Notes: a model not told the origin generated them from the sequence alone. DNA of 64,000 nt from Trichopria drosophilae (GCA_030407085.1 CM059585.1:99108501-99172500), one strand, 5' to 3'. Positions 47,426 through 59,881 are shown, counted from the first letter of the stretch. A program made the numbers and translations.

Positions 47426-50344
47426 ATATGATCAAAAGTTTAGGTAATAACATCTGATTAAGGTACCAGAATATGACCCCTGAGGAACTGTTTCAAAGAG
47501 TTGGGAAACCGCAACAGTTATCTATGCAATATTCTTTGGTGATGTTTGGAGACAAATTCATTCATTCATTCTTATAATTTGCATCTCACGTACTTCAATT
47601 AAACAATAATTCTATTGTTTTTAACCCTAACAGGAGCTCTCATAAACTAAATAAAGTCTTGTCTATTTTAAATAATAAAGAAAACAGCAGAGATAAAAGT
47701 AAGTTAGTAAGATGCGAATGTGTATGTATTACATTATTTCATCCTGACTCCTTATTTTCACCGATTCCCTTAATAGTCTGACGTCGCTTGACAACCTAAA
47801 TCGTAATATTAATATAAAACTATATAACTTAGTAATAAGACTCACTAACCAAGGAAACATCCGTGCTTGAATCCCCCTTTACTATTTCAGACCTACTACC
47901 AAATTAGATAAATTCAAATTGAGTGAAAATATATTTTTTAAGTTAGTAACCTTAAAGGCTAAGAATACTTTACACTTAGGAAACCATTTAGCAAACTTAA
48001 CTACATCGTTACCTAGAAGGAACTAAACTTTTAGTAGTTTTTAACCTATATATTTCGTTTTATATATTTCGTTAATCTCACTAAAATTTAGTTAATCCAA
48101 TATTGGCCTAGTTATCCGAACTCTATAAAAACTACGAAACAATTAGTCTCCTTTGGGTAACTCATCACTTAATTTTTACTAAATATTTTTCTCTGTGTGT
48201 CAATTATTAAAGACCCTACATAAAACCTTGATTGCGTAATCTCAGTCCCCCTAGAATTACGATGGCAATATTGATAAGGCTGATCTAATCATTATGGCCT
48301 AAAGGTTTCTTTGATTAGGATTGCATTTACTAATGGTCCAAGTTGTGACCATTTAATTCATAGTTCCATTTTGGCAAGGTCCAATATACAACCCCCAGCG
48401 TGTTTCTCATTTGGGTAAACTCTGTCATCCAAAAATGCATTTACAGCTTCAAATAATCTCACTCGTAAATAATCCGAAACCGATAATGTATAAAATGAAA
48501 TACTCTTCAAACGTTCAATTTTAATGTGTATTGAAACTTTTATAGATGCTTTATTGTGCAGCGACATATTACATATAATTAGAAATTGATATCTAAACTG
48601 GTATCTAAACCAGTCTTTAAGAACATCGGTACAATTAACCAGTTAAGGACCAAATGTATATAAATTTAACGTAAAGTTTGACACTACTTTTTAGTAGTAA
48701 AGCGCAGTCAACGAAATATTAGAATGAACGTTTTTTAATGTCTAACCTTTGTTCTTTCAACTGGTGTATGGAAAACTGCCGTCGATTTCAAAATAAAAAA
48801 GAACTACGCGCATTTATTTAACAAAAATCAGGATGTTTGTAGGAATTTTTCATTTATTTTTTTATCATTTTCCGCATTAAAATACCTTCGATATTTATAA
48901 ATATCGCGTTAAAAATTTTTGGGTTAGAAGATAGAACTAGTGCAAAAAATTAAATTCCAAAATGGAGGCTTAAAAATGACGGCTAAATTTAATTGTTTTT
49001 AAATCATAATCGCGTGTACTCAGTTGAAACCCCGGAATGAAATCACATCAAACTTGAGGATTTTTTGCGGTCGCGGACTCCGCGAAACACTCCGTGTTTT
49101 CGATGATTCAATGTGAGTAAAAACCAAGATAAAGTCTAATTCGATGTCAAGTCAAGATTTTTTAGTTTTAGGACTCATAGCAAATGAGTCCAATTGTGAG
49201 AGAACAGATCATAGACACCTTTGTGTGAATCTTCAAAAAAAAAAGGTGATGACTAAAACAGACAATCTCTATTTTGTACTGTAAATAAATTCGTAGTTTT
49301 ATACGTGTAAATAGACACAAAAGATTTAAAACATTTTTGCAAGAGTTGACATGAATACCAGGCAATGCAAATATCATAAAGAGGCGAATAGTTCTTTGTG
49401 GAACAAAGTTTCACGTGTCTATACAATGGTGGTTTCCAATTTTCAGTAAATTTTTCACAATCGAACGAAACATTTCTTTTGCGTTAGAAATTACCATTTT
49501 TTATGAATTCATTAATGATCAGTTCTTTGTCAGTTGTTACCTATGGCACGGTAAAACACCATTGCATGTTGTGAATTTTAAGACGATACTAAGATATATT
49601 TTAGATCAATTGTGATGAAAATAGAATGTAAGATATTAGGGATATGCAAGCATTAGTTCCACCAATTTTATAGCCAACATTCATCATCACTAGATGCGCT
49701 AGTTTTGTAATTCTACTTTCGAAGAATAACCAATGTTTCTCAACGTTTAGCAAACGTAAGAAATCTCGAAAATTTGCTAAATATCACGACATATTCAGAG
49801 AAACAAAAAGTTATTGAAGATAAATGGATATCATTTGCAAATGTTGGAAAAAGCTAGGAAATTGTTAAGAAATTTTTTTTATTGCCTCAACATTATGAAA
49901 TTTTGATGATTTTAATAACGTCTAAGCGGATTACTTGCGAACTACGTCTTAAATCTAGATCTTTACGCAATTTACTTGTAATTTATTTATAAGACTTGTT
50001 TCCACGCTGGGTTCAGAAGGTACACTGCATACGATATTACAAAGTAACAAAAACTAAGATCTCATAAACTTACGTTAAATATTAAGAAACAAGGTTTTGT
50101 TCTTGAAATCCCTTGGGTACATTGTGACGCAGTATTTCCCTGAAAGATGATGAAACTCATATTCATTACAAAAATCTTAATATATATAAATCTAAAAAAT
50201 ATTATTTTTAACTTTATTGTTAAGAAAATACCTAAGTACCCATTATTGATACATATATACATAATATATAAGTAATTCCACAGGTTTGTAGTTGGATAAA
50301 AAATGTTACTCTTCTATAGAAACTTAAAGGTTAAAATAAGATCA
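47426..50344. other. AT-rich stretch; solitary CTCTGTGTG transposon end
   Basis: No gene seen. At 48187-48200 TTTTTCTCTGTGTGTC reads, on the other strand, as a CACACAGAGAAAAA terminus like that of 32290-32549, without a partner end. Confidence 0.45.
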
Positions 50345-50605
50345 GAAGGCCCCGTAAACCATCTAAAATTGCTTATTGCATTAAAATAGGTTTAATGATG
50401 GTATAATGTCTGTCATTTTGGATTCACCATTTTGAATTTTGAGATTTGAATATTAAAATAAAATTCTATGGCCCTTTAACCCCACATACTTTCAATATAT
50501 CTAAAATCATTTGTTGCGGTAAAATAGGTTTAATGATGATACAATATCCACCATTTAGGATCCACCATTTGCTATTCGGAATTCCATTAGTATTCGCGAT
50601 AAAGT
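50345..50605 (+). repeat. diverged tandem duplication, unit about 130 bp
   Basis: Two units share ATCTAAAAT, TTGC, then TTAAAATAGGTTTAATGATG (G for the second T in unit 2), ATA-AAT-TC, CATTT-GGATTCACCATTT (GGATCCACCATTT in unit 2), and begin GGCCC. This belongs to the same style of CACCATTTTG-rich repeats seen elsewhere in the window. Confidence 0.6.
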
Positions 50606-52730
50606 TTTATATGCTTTTTATATGTACATTTTACAATCGTTTTGGCTGAACGTTTCGTTAGATTTCAGGCGTCATATTTTGTGGGCCATATTCGATTTTC
50701 AAAAAGGACAAAACTTTTTTGAAAGTGCTTCACCAGACTATAGTTTTGAGCACTCAAACATCGTGGAAAGTTAATGGAAATTTTGGGTATACTAATGATC
50801 CGGTTGAGGCGAAACGTTTCAACATAAAGTATCTAAAATTCTTATTAGAATTTTTAAATCTCTTTCAATTTTCATTTATTCTATGACAATTATAACACCA
50901 AAATGTATGATACTACTTACTTCAAAAAATGACATTAAATTACAGTTTCAGGGTTATAAAATATGAAATTAGTAACGATATAACGTAAAAAATAGAGAAA
51001 TCAAGAATATTTGATGGAGAATCTTCTCGAGTCATGTAAGATGTGAATTTCAAAATTTTAATTTAGCATTAAAATTCATAATAAATTAAATTCAAAGTTT
51101 TACGAACTCTGCTCTCATACATACTGATTTGTTGCATTTGGTCCAGTTTTAATACGACATAGAAAGCATGTTATTTCTGGCATGTTAAAATATTCATGTC
51201 AGAACGCGAAACACTTTTTTAGACGGGTGAGAACGATGACGCACCCAGGCGTAAAGTCGCGGGCGAAAACGTGGGAGAGGCGAAAGAATTTAATCGACCC
51301 AAATCGAATTAAGGCAATTTATTTTCCATATAGCTGGCAAATTTAGTATTTCCCATTTTAGAATTTACATTTTATTCAATTTTTTAGTGAAATATTGCTT
51401 TTACTTTCTAGAATTCGAAGTTCACGATTTTGAATTTAAAATTCTTGGAATAAGAACATTTTACTTTAACGGCAGGTAATTTAGAACTCGATTTACTATA
51501 TTTGCTCGCCGACTAAAATACTTAAGTTTTAGATCAAACACCAAAATTACACCATTACCTAATTATTATAAGGTTACGCTTCTCCATTTACTGATTAATT
51601 TAAATATTTGTCCTCTTCTACCTGTTGATTAACCCTTCAAAGCCAAACGTGCACCATTTGAACACGAATTTCAGCATTGTTTTATTTATACTATTTTTTT
51701 ATTACAGTTTATAGTTATAGTTTAAAGTCGCTCTTTCGATTAGAGCTACTGAAATTTTCGAAAAATGACGTATACCACATTTTTTACAAAATTCTGGAAA
51801 ACTATGATTTTTTTGGCGAACATTTTTTTTAAATGCATTTTTTACTACAATAACGGTTTCTAATCACTTTCTATCCTATCAGAAACGTATTCCAGATTAT
51901 GTTACTTCGAAAATATTGATTCACATATTTTGATTTATTTTAGTTATCATTTCAAAATAGCACCTGAATGTTGAAAATGTTTGCATTTGAAGAAACTGCT
52001 ATTATTTTGGATCTGCTAGATTTTTATGACCTATTTTGATTTACGCAAGCAGTAATGTCCCATAAAATACAATTTCAAAATGGCGGCCACTTCGTTAGTC
52101 GAAATACATGTATTTCGAGTATTATAAACACAAATTGGTGTGAAATTTGTTAATTAACAATCTTGACTCAAATCTTTTGTCAATTTACCGAAATTAAAAA
52201 TGGCTGATCCAATATGATGGACCTGTTATGTGAAATTTCAGATTTTCAAGTCAACATTTTTTTTTCGATTACATAAATTCTTATTGCGAGTAAAAATGAT
52301 GGGAAGTTAAGGTTGATGTTTCATTCTTCGTGAAAGAGTGGCTCATTTTTCACTCGAAAGAATTTAGAGACAATAGAGACTACTATCACTATTCGAATAC
52401 GACCAGTTTTTTTTATTTTTTCGACTAGAAACTATATTTCCACGCACGTTTAGTTTCATACACGAAATAAATATTTTATAGACATTTATTTACGAATTAT
52501 GTTCAAAGAAAATTCAATCCATTTACAAACACTCCATAATTAAAGTTTGGAGAAATTTTCAAATAAGATTGATGGATTCATTTTCATATTTCCACTTTAA
52601 AGACGCGTCGTTATTGGCGAAAGTGATTAATCGACTAAGTTACGCGATCATCGAGTTTCTCGCTCACAATATTACATCAAACCAGGCATCCGCCGGATTT
52701 CTGTCGGTTTTCCCTTAATTTCCCGAAAAT
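50606..52730. other. AT-rich stretch with scattered CCATTTT/AAAATGG repeat words
   Basis: No gene. TTTCAAAATGGCGGCC (52074) and AAAAATGGCTGATCCAATATG (in two overlapping words near 52196) belong to the AATGGCGGATCCAATATGG repeat theme of 25.4-25.6 kb. 52310-52375 contains GAGTGA-rich text ending AATTTAGAG, a fragment of the 28818 family. A GC-richer patch lies at 51225-51300. Confidence 0.45.
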
Positions 52731-52751
52731 AAATCTTTGCAGCAAAGATTT
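52731..52751. repeat. perfect 21-bp dyad
   Basis: AAATCTTTGC and GCAAAGATTT flank a single central A. It is in a GC-richer patch (52600-52830). A dimeric factor site is conceivable; nothing else supports it. Confidence 0.8.
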
Positions 52752-53576
52752 TCTCTTTGAAGCTTTGACTTTCGTTTAGATCCGTGCTGTATTGCACCAT
52801 CGTTTTGGAGGGTTTACTCTAAAATGCTTCGACAGCCAAAAATAAAAGAAATTTTCTTCGAGTCAAGTGCACTGATAGCCAATTTATTTTTCTCGTAATA
52901 TCTTTTGGTTTTAGTCGATGTTCTTTCAATCTTTCTTTCGAAATCAATATTCTGTACTTCTCATTTATGTTTCCTTCGGTGTTCGGATTTATAATGTACA
53001 TAATAACTCAATTATTGTTTCATTGCTTTCATTATAATCGTGTTGACAATATTTCGTTCCGAGCAGCGCATTTCAATTTCTTCAAGTTTAAGTAGTTAAT
53101 TATTCATTCGTTGAAAGCAAGAGGAATTTTCTGAAAACTACGTTGCAACACTCAAGCAGTAACACTGCTTTGAGAATATGATTTATAGAGATATTAATAT
53201 AATAGTGCACTGATATAATTTGTAACTATTACTGCATTAAATATATAATAAATATACGTTTAACAAATGTAAAATTGTCTGGAGTTTACTTGTTATTTGT
53301 TAATATTCAATTCTCGATCATTGAGGGATTTTGCAATTGTCAGTCAAATTTTTGTTGATTGACATAAGGTCAAAAATGAATTTAATCTCTATTTAAGTAA
53401 CTATTAAACATCGATTTTTAATTGCGTATGTGTGTCTGACACAAAATTAACTTTAAATTATTTTTATATTTCACATTTAGTAGCGCAAGTATTTAATTAT
53501 ATATTTTTTAACTTACGAATCTTAACTCAGATTTGTAGAATCTAAATCTGAGAAACTGACATTTCAATATTATCAC
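52752..53576. other. AT-rich stretch without recognisable gene
   Basis: No supported feature. Confidence 0.5.
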
Positions 53577-53860
53577 ATTCGTATTTAGTGACCCAAAAAA
53601 TAACCCAGTTTCATTTGAATCAAGTAACTATTACGTTTGTGCAGAGGTTTTTGAATTGTCAAAATCTGAGTTTAGGTTCGTAATCAGCGACCTCAAAAAC
53701 ACCTGACTAAACAATTTAATTTGGATCAGGGCATTTATTTTTATTTTTCATCGGCCATTTTGAATTTTCCGATATCTATATTAAGATTCGTAATCAGCGA
53801 ACCCAAAGTCTCTGGAGTACCAAGTTCCATACCGATCCAATTGGACATTTGCCAGTGATT
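53577..53860 (+). repeat. three-unit satellite-like repeat, period about 100-110 bp
   Basis: TTCGTAATCAGCGA followed by ACCCAAA/CCTCAAA occurs at 53677 and 53787, and a diverged form (TTCGTATTTAGTGACCCAAA) at 53578. Each is followed at a similar distance by a GATCAG/GATCCAAT/GAATCAAG word, and the second unit ends in GGCCATTTTGAATTTTC. A further diverged relative (TTTCGTAATTATCGACCTC) is at 63663. Confidence 0.65.
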
Positions 53861-56413
53861 GTACTTTTCTTTAAAAATAACGATTTTTAGTTGTTAATTT
53901 GTTAATAAAACATAATATTGTCTAAATAAATCTTAACGTAAATCCAATACTCCTTTACAAAGCCTATAAAATTGAACAATTTTATGCACTTTTGGTTGAA
54001 ATTTGGAATCATTTCCATTGGGTTTTTGATACAAAAATAATCGTACAAGAAATGTTTAATATTTTTGTGTTTTTTCATTTGAAAGAAACCATTTTGGACT
54101 ACAATTATGATGAATTGCAAATTTCGGTTACTTTATAGTCCATATTGATATTTCTATCAAGATTAAAGCTCAAAAATCACTAAAAAAATGTTAATCTCTT
54201 GGACTTTAAAAGTCATAACTTTTTAAACGTTTTTTGATATTTTAAACCACCATGAAATTACAATATTATTTTTCAAGGACTAATAAATTTGTTTAGAAAC
54301 TTTCTCTTAAGAATGATGTTGAAACTGATTGTTATTTATACAAACCTGAATTTATTTTTAATTACGGATACAGTCACAAGCTAAACTTTCTTTAACATTT
54401 ATTATTCTATAATTTTATTTTTAATAAATGATTGCCTAAAATTTGATTAGCATTTTTTTAAATAAAAACTCCGAATGGATAAATTGAACGGGCAATAGGA
54501 GTAATTTCGGTATATGAGAATGGAATCAGAAGCTCAGCAGATCATTAATAACGCCGAGACGTGTTGGTCGGACTTCTAAGCGTTGCTGGAAGAGTAATTA
54601 AGAAGATATACAGCTCGTTATCGAAATATATAGCCAAATTATGTCTAATTGAAAATCTTATTTTTTCTGATATTAAATTTGCATCTTTCGAAGAAGATTT
54701 TTCTTTGAAAACGTTGGTATCGAGATTTTCGTTAGTTTGCATATTGTACCGAGTATTTACAAAATTAAATTACTTAGTTATTTATGTAAGTAAATTAAGC
54801 ATTTAATTATTTGTTTAGTAAATCACTTGGGCAAGCTTAAATAATGTAGCGCAATATAAGTCGAGTAAATGTCTTCAGAAAATCAATGATACCGTAGTGA
54901 AAACAGAATAAGCCGAACAGTGCACTTTCTATGCCTGACTAAATTTCTCTAAACTTAATGCTTTACATTAAATTTAAGGGAGCGACTTCATAGATCTAAG
55001 AGAAAATATTTCTGGATCGTTAAGAAAATTTTAGTAAGCTTAAAATTCAGGACCATGTAATTGAAAATAAATCTCTATAAAATGAAGACATTTTAATAAG
55101 CCGTAATTATATTTAAAGAGAGTGCACCTTAAATTTTAATAAGTATATACTGTAATGCTTTAGTTAATCTATTGATTTTTAAAAAATTGATTTTTTTCTC
55201 CTCAAAAATAAAAAAATACCAAATCATATTTGTATAGTATGTTCCACGTATGATTATCTATAAATCATAAAAGTTTGAAAAAAAAACGTGAGGTTATTGA
55301 GAAAGTTATGTTTGTTTTTTAAAAACATTGAATTATTGTTATTGATTATCATTGTTTGGAAGTACGTTTTTGAAAAGTATGAAATATGTAATAAAATAAG
55401 TCAAGAGCGAAGCTTGAAAATTGAGGAAATTCTGAGTTTCTGAATACAAAATTTGCAAAAATCATATATTGTTGACAAAATCTTCAGTAATTCGTAAGAA
55501 AACAAAAAAAAATGATTGCGAAATTTAAACAACCTGGTGTTCCATTATTTTTCAAGTAGAATAATATATTTCATCAGAAAGTGAATTATTAATAGGCCAT
55601 CGGTTACCTTGATGATTTGGATGGTGAAAGGGGTTCCATTGTTTCATTTGTACAAAATTGATAAACATTTTCATTCCACGACGAAAGCAACTAGGTGGTC
55701 ATTCGACGATTCTCTAAAATGATTTCCTTACTTTTGCATAGTTTTCATCAATTTTTGACATCCATCACCATGTTCATCATTCACATCTTTTTAGGGTTTT
55801 TTATTGCTTATGAACATCGATTTAATCGAATATAAACATGTCGTATACTATTATCAGTATTTGAAAGTGTTTTTGTGTGCTATATTTTGAAAAATTGTTT
55901 TCTCTTTATTCAATAATATTATAACTGTTATTTTTATATTTTAAATACAAGTAACTTTTACTTGATGATCACAACAAATATTTCATCAGTGTCACCTTCT
56001 TTTTTACAGTTTTGTTAGTGGGCTTTTACTGATTCACATTTAACAAGTTACTTTTAGCTAATAAAAATACATCTATTCACTCACATTCATACACGAATAT
56101 ATCTGTGATATATACGTGAATCTGAAAAAGAGGTGCTTACACAGGTGCAACTCTTGCACACTGCGTGACGGTCCGCAGTAGATACGGACGGTGTAGTCAG
56201 ACGTGGTTTTTTCGTTCCCATAAAATAGACGTTATGAGCGTCGTTTTAAGTTTTACTCAAGCGTTTATCGCAGTTGCGACAAAATATGTAGCTTGTCAAA
56301 CCAAGCAAAAACAGGCGTTTTAAGACGTCTATATATATATGAGTAATTTGCAAACAATTGTCATTTTTGCATGTCTCCAATAACTTCTAGAAATATAATT
56401 TACATCAATTATA
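53861..56413. other. AT-rich stretch; weak open frame at 54553-54804
   Basis: The 84-codon plus-strand frame at 54553-54804 has few stops on both strands and a slightly protein-like composition. It has no recognised family and no start or splice context, so it is not called. A preceding short frame starts ATGGAATCAGAAGCTCAG at 54521. Nothing else is seen. Confidence 0.4.
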
Positions 56414-56600
56414 CGGCCTGCAAATTTTGGCTTAGTTCTGTAACAAAAAAAAGGGAAGGTGAAATAACCAAATTTTTTTCATTTTGCCCAAATGCATCGT
56501 ATAGTACTATATGAAATCTTCAAAACTCATTTTTGAAAATAGCTTTACGATTTTTTTTAACAAAGTTATGCAGATTTGACATTTTTTTGGTATAGGCAAA
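56414..56600 (+). repeat. repeat family R, copy 1 (left bracket)
   Basis: Reads GGCCTGCAAATTTTGGCTTA, TGTAACAAAAAAAAGGGAAG, TGCATCGTATAGTACTATAT, TTTTTGAAAA, AACAAAGTTATG. The same order occurs reverse-complemented at 58672-58947 and, more diverged, at 63771-64000. This copy and the next face each other 2.5 kb apart with the GGCCTGC end outermost, so they may be the long inverted ends of one transposon (56414-58947). No target duplication is visible. Confidence 0.75.
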
Positions 56601-57488
56601 TGTAGGTATATTGTAACGTGGGACGTTTTTAGTTCTAACAAAAATTAGTTTTCCCAGAGTTTCATCTTTCTCTAGCTTGCACAGCTGTTACTAATAAAAT
56701 TAAAAAAAAAGGAAATGTACTATTTTCCAACATTCGACAACCAGAAGATAAGCTTCTTGCAACATGTGGCCGAGAGATACATGTCGAGCATCATCGTAGT
56801 AGAAATGACGCGAACCCTCTCGAGTTTCGTGTAAATTTATGATTGTTCGTAGATCAGTTTTTGATCACACGATCCGTCGTAGCCAACGGCCGGAGCATTA
56901 TCCCATAATAAACTTAAAAATATCTTATACCGATAGAACACTTCCTGTTGTCGAATACATGTGGAAAACTAAAAAGACTAAATAATTTTTGTCCCGAATG
57001 ATGTCACGTCCTCGTTGTTTTTCTTTTAGTAATACCAACAATTACCATTGCAACTATTATAATCAATTAACCATTAATTATAGAAGCGTTACTAATAAAA
57101 TTCATTGTCAGCGTACAATTAGATTTATGTCAATAAGTTTAGAAGTATATCTTATTGAATTTAATACCTTTTTAACGGTATTAATTTAATAACAGTTATG
57201 ATTATAAGTAATAAGTAATCGGAGTATTGCGCGATGCATATATCATCAATTGCGAATATGTAATCCACGTAATTATTGCGTTTAGATATAAGTTTATAAT
57301 ATTATATTGTAAGGGAAGATAGTATACATCATATCCACTTTTCCCCACTTTTCCGGGCATAAGCCCTGCCCCTTTTTCTCTATCGTCCAATCTTGACATA
57401 GACAATTTTTGACTCTCATCTCATGAGCATAGAGAGGGAGAAGTCCTAGATCTCTAACCGAGGTGACGATTTAGGAAAACCTATTTTC
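56601..57488. other. stretch between repeat copies, no gene
   Basis: AT-rich to mixed composition. The frames at 56989-57405 are short and unremarkable. Confidence 0.45.
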
Positions 57489-57568
57489 AAAAATCAGTCC
57501 GAGAGTCGACAGTCCGAAAGTCGACAGTTACGGAGTCGACAGTTTAAAAGTCAATTTGAGGAGTCGAA
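57489..57568 (+). repeat. 15-bp minisatellite, AGTCGACAG units
   Basis: AGTCGAC occurs at 57504, 57519 and 57534, exactly 15 bp apart. A partial AGTC follows at 57549 and AGTCGAA at 57562, and AGTCCGAG precedes them. The SalI-type palindrome GTCGAC is conserved while the other positions vary. Confidence 0.9.
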
Positions 57569-57752
57569 GCTAGGTTGGACCCAAATAATCTCTGGGATCA
57601 TTTGCGACTAGTAAGCAATTTGTAAGGTTCGTTTTATTTTAATTTCTTTCATACATTTATACAATTTTCTTTACAATTTTGATTTCCAGGATAATTCCTT
57701 TTTCTTTTTCCTCTTTTCCTTATTCCATAAAACAATACAAGTTAATTTAAAA

Positions 57753-58092
57753 GCTTGAGGTTGGATGCTTCTAGTTAAGGTACCAACTTCGAGGTATTGA
57801 ATTAATTATTTGAACAAAATTCTTTCATCTAAATTCAAAGGCTTGAGGTTGGACGCTTCGTCGTCAAGGTACCAACCTCGAGGTATTGAGTTAAAGACTT
57901 GTTGCTAAATTCATTTGATTTTTAAACCAATCCTATTTCAAAGGTTTGAGGTTGGACGCTTTTTAGTCAAGGTACCAACCTCGAGGTATTGAAACAAAAG
58001 GGATCTTCTTTTCTTATTCCTTTTTTTTTGGATTAGAAACAAATACTTGAAGTTGGATGCTTCCTCGTTAAGGTACCAACTTTAAGGTATGA
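57753..58092 (+). repeat. array of four 48-49-nt hairpins with covarying stems
   Basis: Copies lie at 57753-57800, 57841-57889, 57944-57992 and 58045-58092, separated by 40-54 bp of poorly conserved AT-rich sequence. Each has a left stem CTTGAGGTTGG (TTTGAGGTTGG in copy 3), a variable loop containing GCTT and AAGGTA, a right stem CCAACCTCGAG and the tail GTATTGA. The 11-bp stem is kept in copy 4 although both sides changed (GAAGTTGG with CCAACTTT). Copy 1 has the intermediate G-T pairing. Loops differ in sequence and by one base in length, and reading frames are not preserved, so selection or homogenisation acts on the fold and not on a peptide. Repeated units with diverged spacers look superficially CRISPR-like, but context is eukaryotic and spacers are not uniform. 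Confidence 0.88.
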
Positions 58093-58671
58093 ATCTAACC
58101 ACGTTTTTTTTTTGTTAATTAATTTAACCCCAAATCAATTATTCCCTAGTATCCTTTCCAAAAATCATACTATCTTCCATTATTTTGTAATGTACCTAAA
58201 ATATAAATTATAATAATGATAATAATAATTGTATATTTTATTTCACCATTTCTCCACCATCCCGGTCGTCCCAAGGTAAGAGGAACGAATAATAAATTTT
58301 AAAAACTTCTTTCTTTTATTATTTGTACTCCGTTGTGTTCGACGCTGAACGTAACAATATAAAACTGTGAAGCCTGAGGTAAGTACATACATTAAGAAAC
58401 AGGCTAGTAGTAAAATAGTTTGTAGCAAAAACACATCTAATTTTTTATATTGTACATTAACTACAAAGAAAATTGTTTAACCAATTTTTTTATAAACAAA
58501 GTAGAAAATATAATTTTTTTTTTTTAAACATTCATTACGGTTTTCTATACGTATTTTTATGTTTATGAAAAACATTCATTACATTTAAATTCTGATAATC
58601 CATATTTAGAAATGAAGGCAAGATCAGATCATCAACCAACCAATAAAGGTTTCATTTGCTTAAATGAAAAA
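58093..58671. other. AT-rich stretch without recognisable gene
   Basis: No supported feature. Confidence 0.45.
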
Positions 58672-58947
58672 ATTTCACGTCTACATAACTTTGTTTAAAA
58701 AAATCGTAATTTTCAAAAATGGATTTTAAAGCTTACATATAGTACTATACGATGCAATTAGGTAAAATGAAAAAAAAATGTTGGTTACCCACAAAACATT
58801 CCGAAAAATGATCAAAATGGCCATTTTTTTGGGCTATTTAAACCAATATTACAAGAAATCCTGACGTAGAAAACAAATCCGACCTTCAAAATGGCCCATC
58901 AGAATCACCTTCCCTTTTTTTGTTACAAAAGTAAGCCAAAATTAGCA
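58672..58947 (-). repeat. repeat family R, copy 2 (right bracket)
   Basis: Inverted copy of 56414-56600, with an extra 90-100 bp between the AAAGGGAAGG and ATTGCATCG landmarks (58775-58915; includes CAAAATGGCCATTTTTTTGG). It contains AGTACTATACGATGCA and ends CCAAAATTAGCAGGCC. The copy at 63771-64000 also has extra sequence here, so copy 1 is likely the deleted form. Confidence 0.75.
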
Positions 58948-58974
58948 GGCCTGTGTTACCTGCAAACCACTTTC

Positions 58975-59690
58975 TTCTTTTTTTATTTATTAACTTTTGA
59001 AACCCTGATGCATTCTATACATTGTAATCAATTACATACAAATGCAATTTGTGATATGTAAGAAACTTATACATAATTTTTAAAGCTGGGACGTTTGGAA
59101 TAGCGAGGTAGGTGCTCATTTTATAATGAAATTGTAATCTTCTATGCTCTTTTAACATTTTCATCCGGTTTGATTCGTATTTTGGGCATTGCCAAATTAT
59201 CTGATCTAGGTTCTCCGTTTCATGTCCGCAGGAACACTTAGATCACTTACGAATCCAATGCGAGCTAAGGATGCCGATAGGTGGTAGTGATTTGCTTGTG
59301 TTCATTTATCCAAGTTATGAAATCTCTTTTAAGTTTTAATTTGTTTTTTTTTTTGAGGTGGTAAACTTTGAAAAAGTCCTATGTGTGGCGGCTTGTGCAT
59401 AAGTAGAGTGAGCTGGGTTAAGATCTGGAAATGGAATTTTTGGGTGAATCTGAGAGGCCAACTGTGTAGTATCTTGCTAGGCTGTCAACTATTTCGTTCA
59501 TATTCATTCCTCAATGTGACTGTATCCAGAAAAAATTGATTGTACTTGCGTTGTCGAATGATAAATAAAAATCAGTTTTTTCTCTAATCTTGAGGATATA
59601 TGGGCTTATTTTATTTGTTAATTTTAGGAACTTCTAAAACTTTTAACGCGCTAATATATGCGCTTGTACAATATATTTTTCTACAAACCA
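58975..59690 (-). pseudogene. decayed LINE ORF2: RNase H and C-terminal zinc knuckle
   Basis: Minus-strand remnant of a non-LTR retrotransposon ending in a T-rich (A-tail) run near 58975-58995. From 59236 to 59015 a 73-codon frame starts CSCGHETENLDQIIWQCP, the C-x-C-G-x-E-T...C-P motif found at the C terminus of I, R1, LOA and Jockey-group ORF2 proteins, and ends at TAG. Just upstream, in another frame, is SASLARIGF, normal for the approach to that motif. Further upstream (about 59545-59460) FFWIQSH, one stop codon, then NEIVDSLAR matches the W-I-P-S-H ... N-E-x-A-D-x-L-A motif of LINE RNase H. A SALKVLE word near 59640 fits the earlier RNase H helix. Several frameshifts and stops make it inactive. 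Confidence 0.85.
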
Positions 59691-59881
59691 TTTAACGGCA
59701 AACTTTTATCGAACACATAAAATTGAGTTCATAAAGTAGTGTCGGACATAATTAATAAAATATAGAAATATAAAATATTTTTCATGTGAATAAATATGCT
59801 TTATTAATTAAGATATTTTATAGAAATTATTAACATCATGCATGTCAGTATTTTTAATGTTGTTTGTGTTCTTTTTCCAGT

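Noticed and set aside
57753..58092. CRISPR array
   Set aside because: Eukaryotic context, spacers of 40-54 bp that are themselves partly similar, units longer than usual repeats and no cas-like gene.
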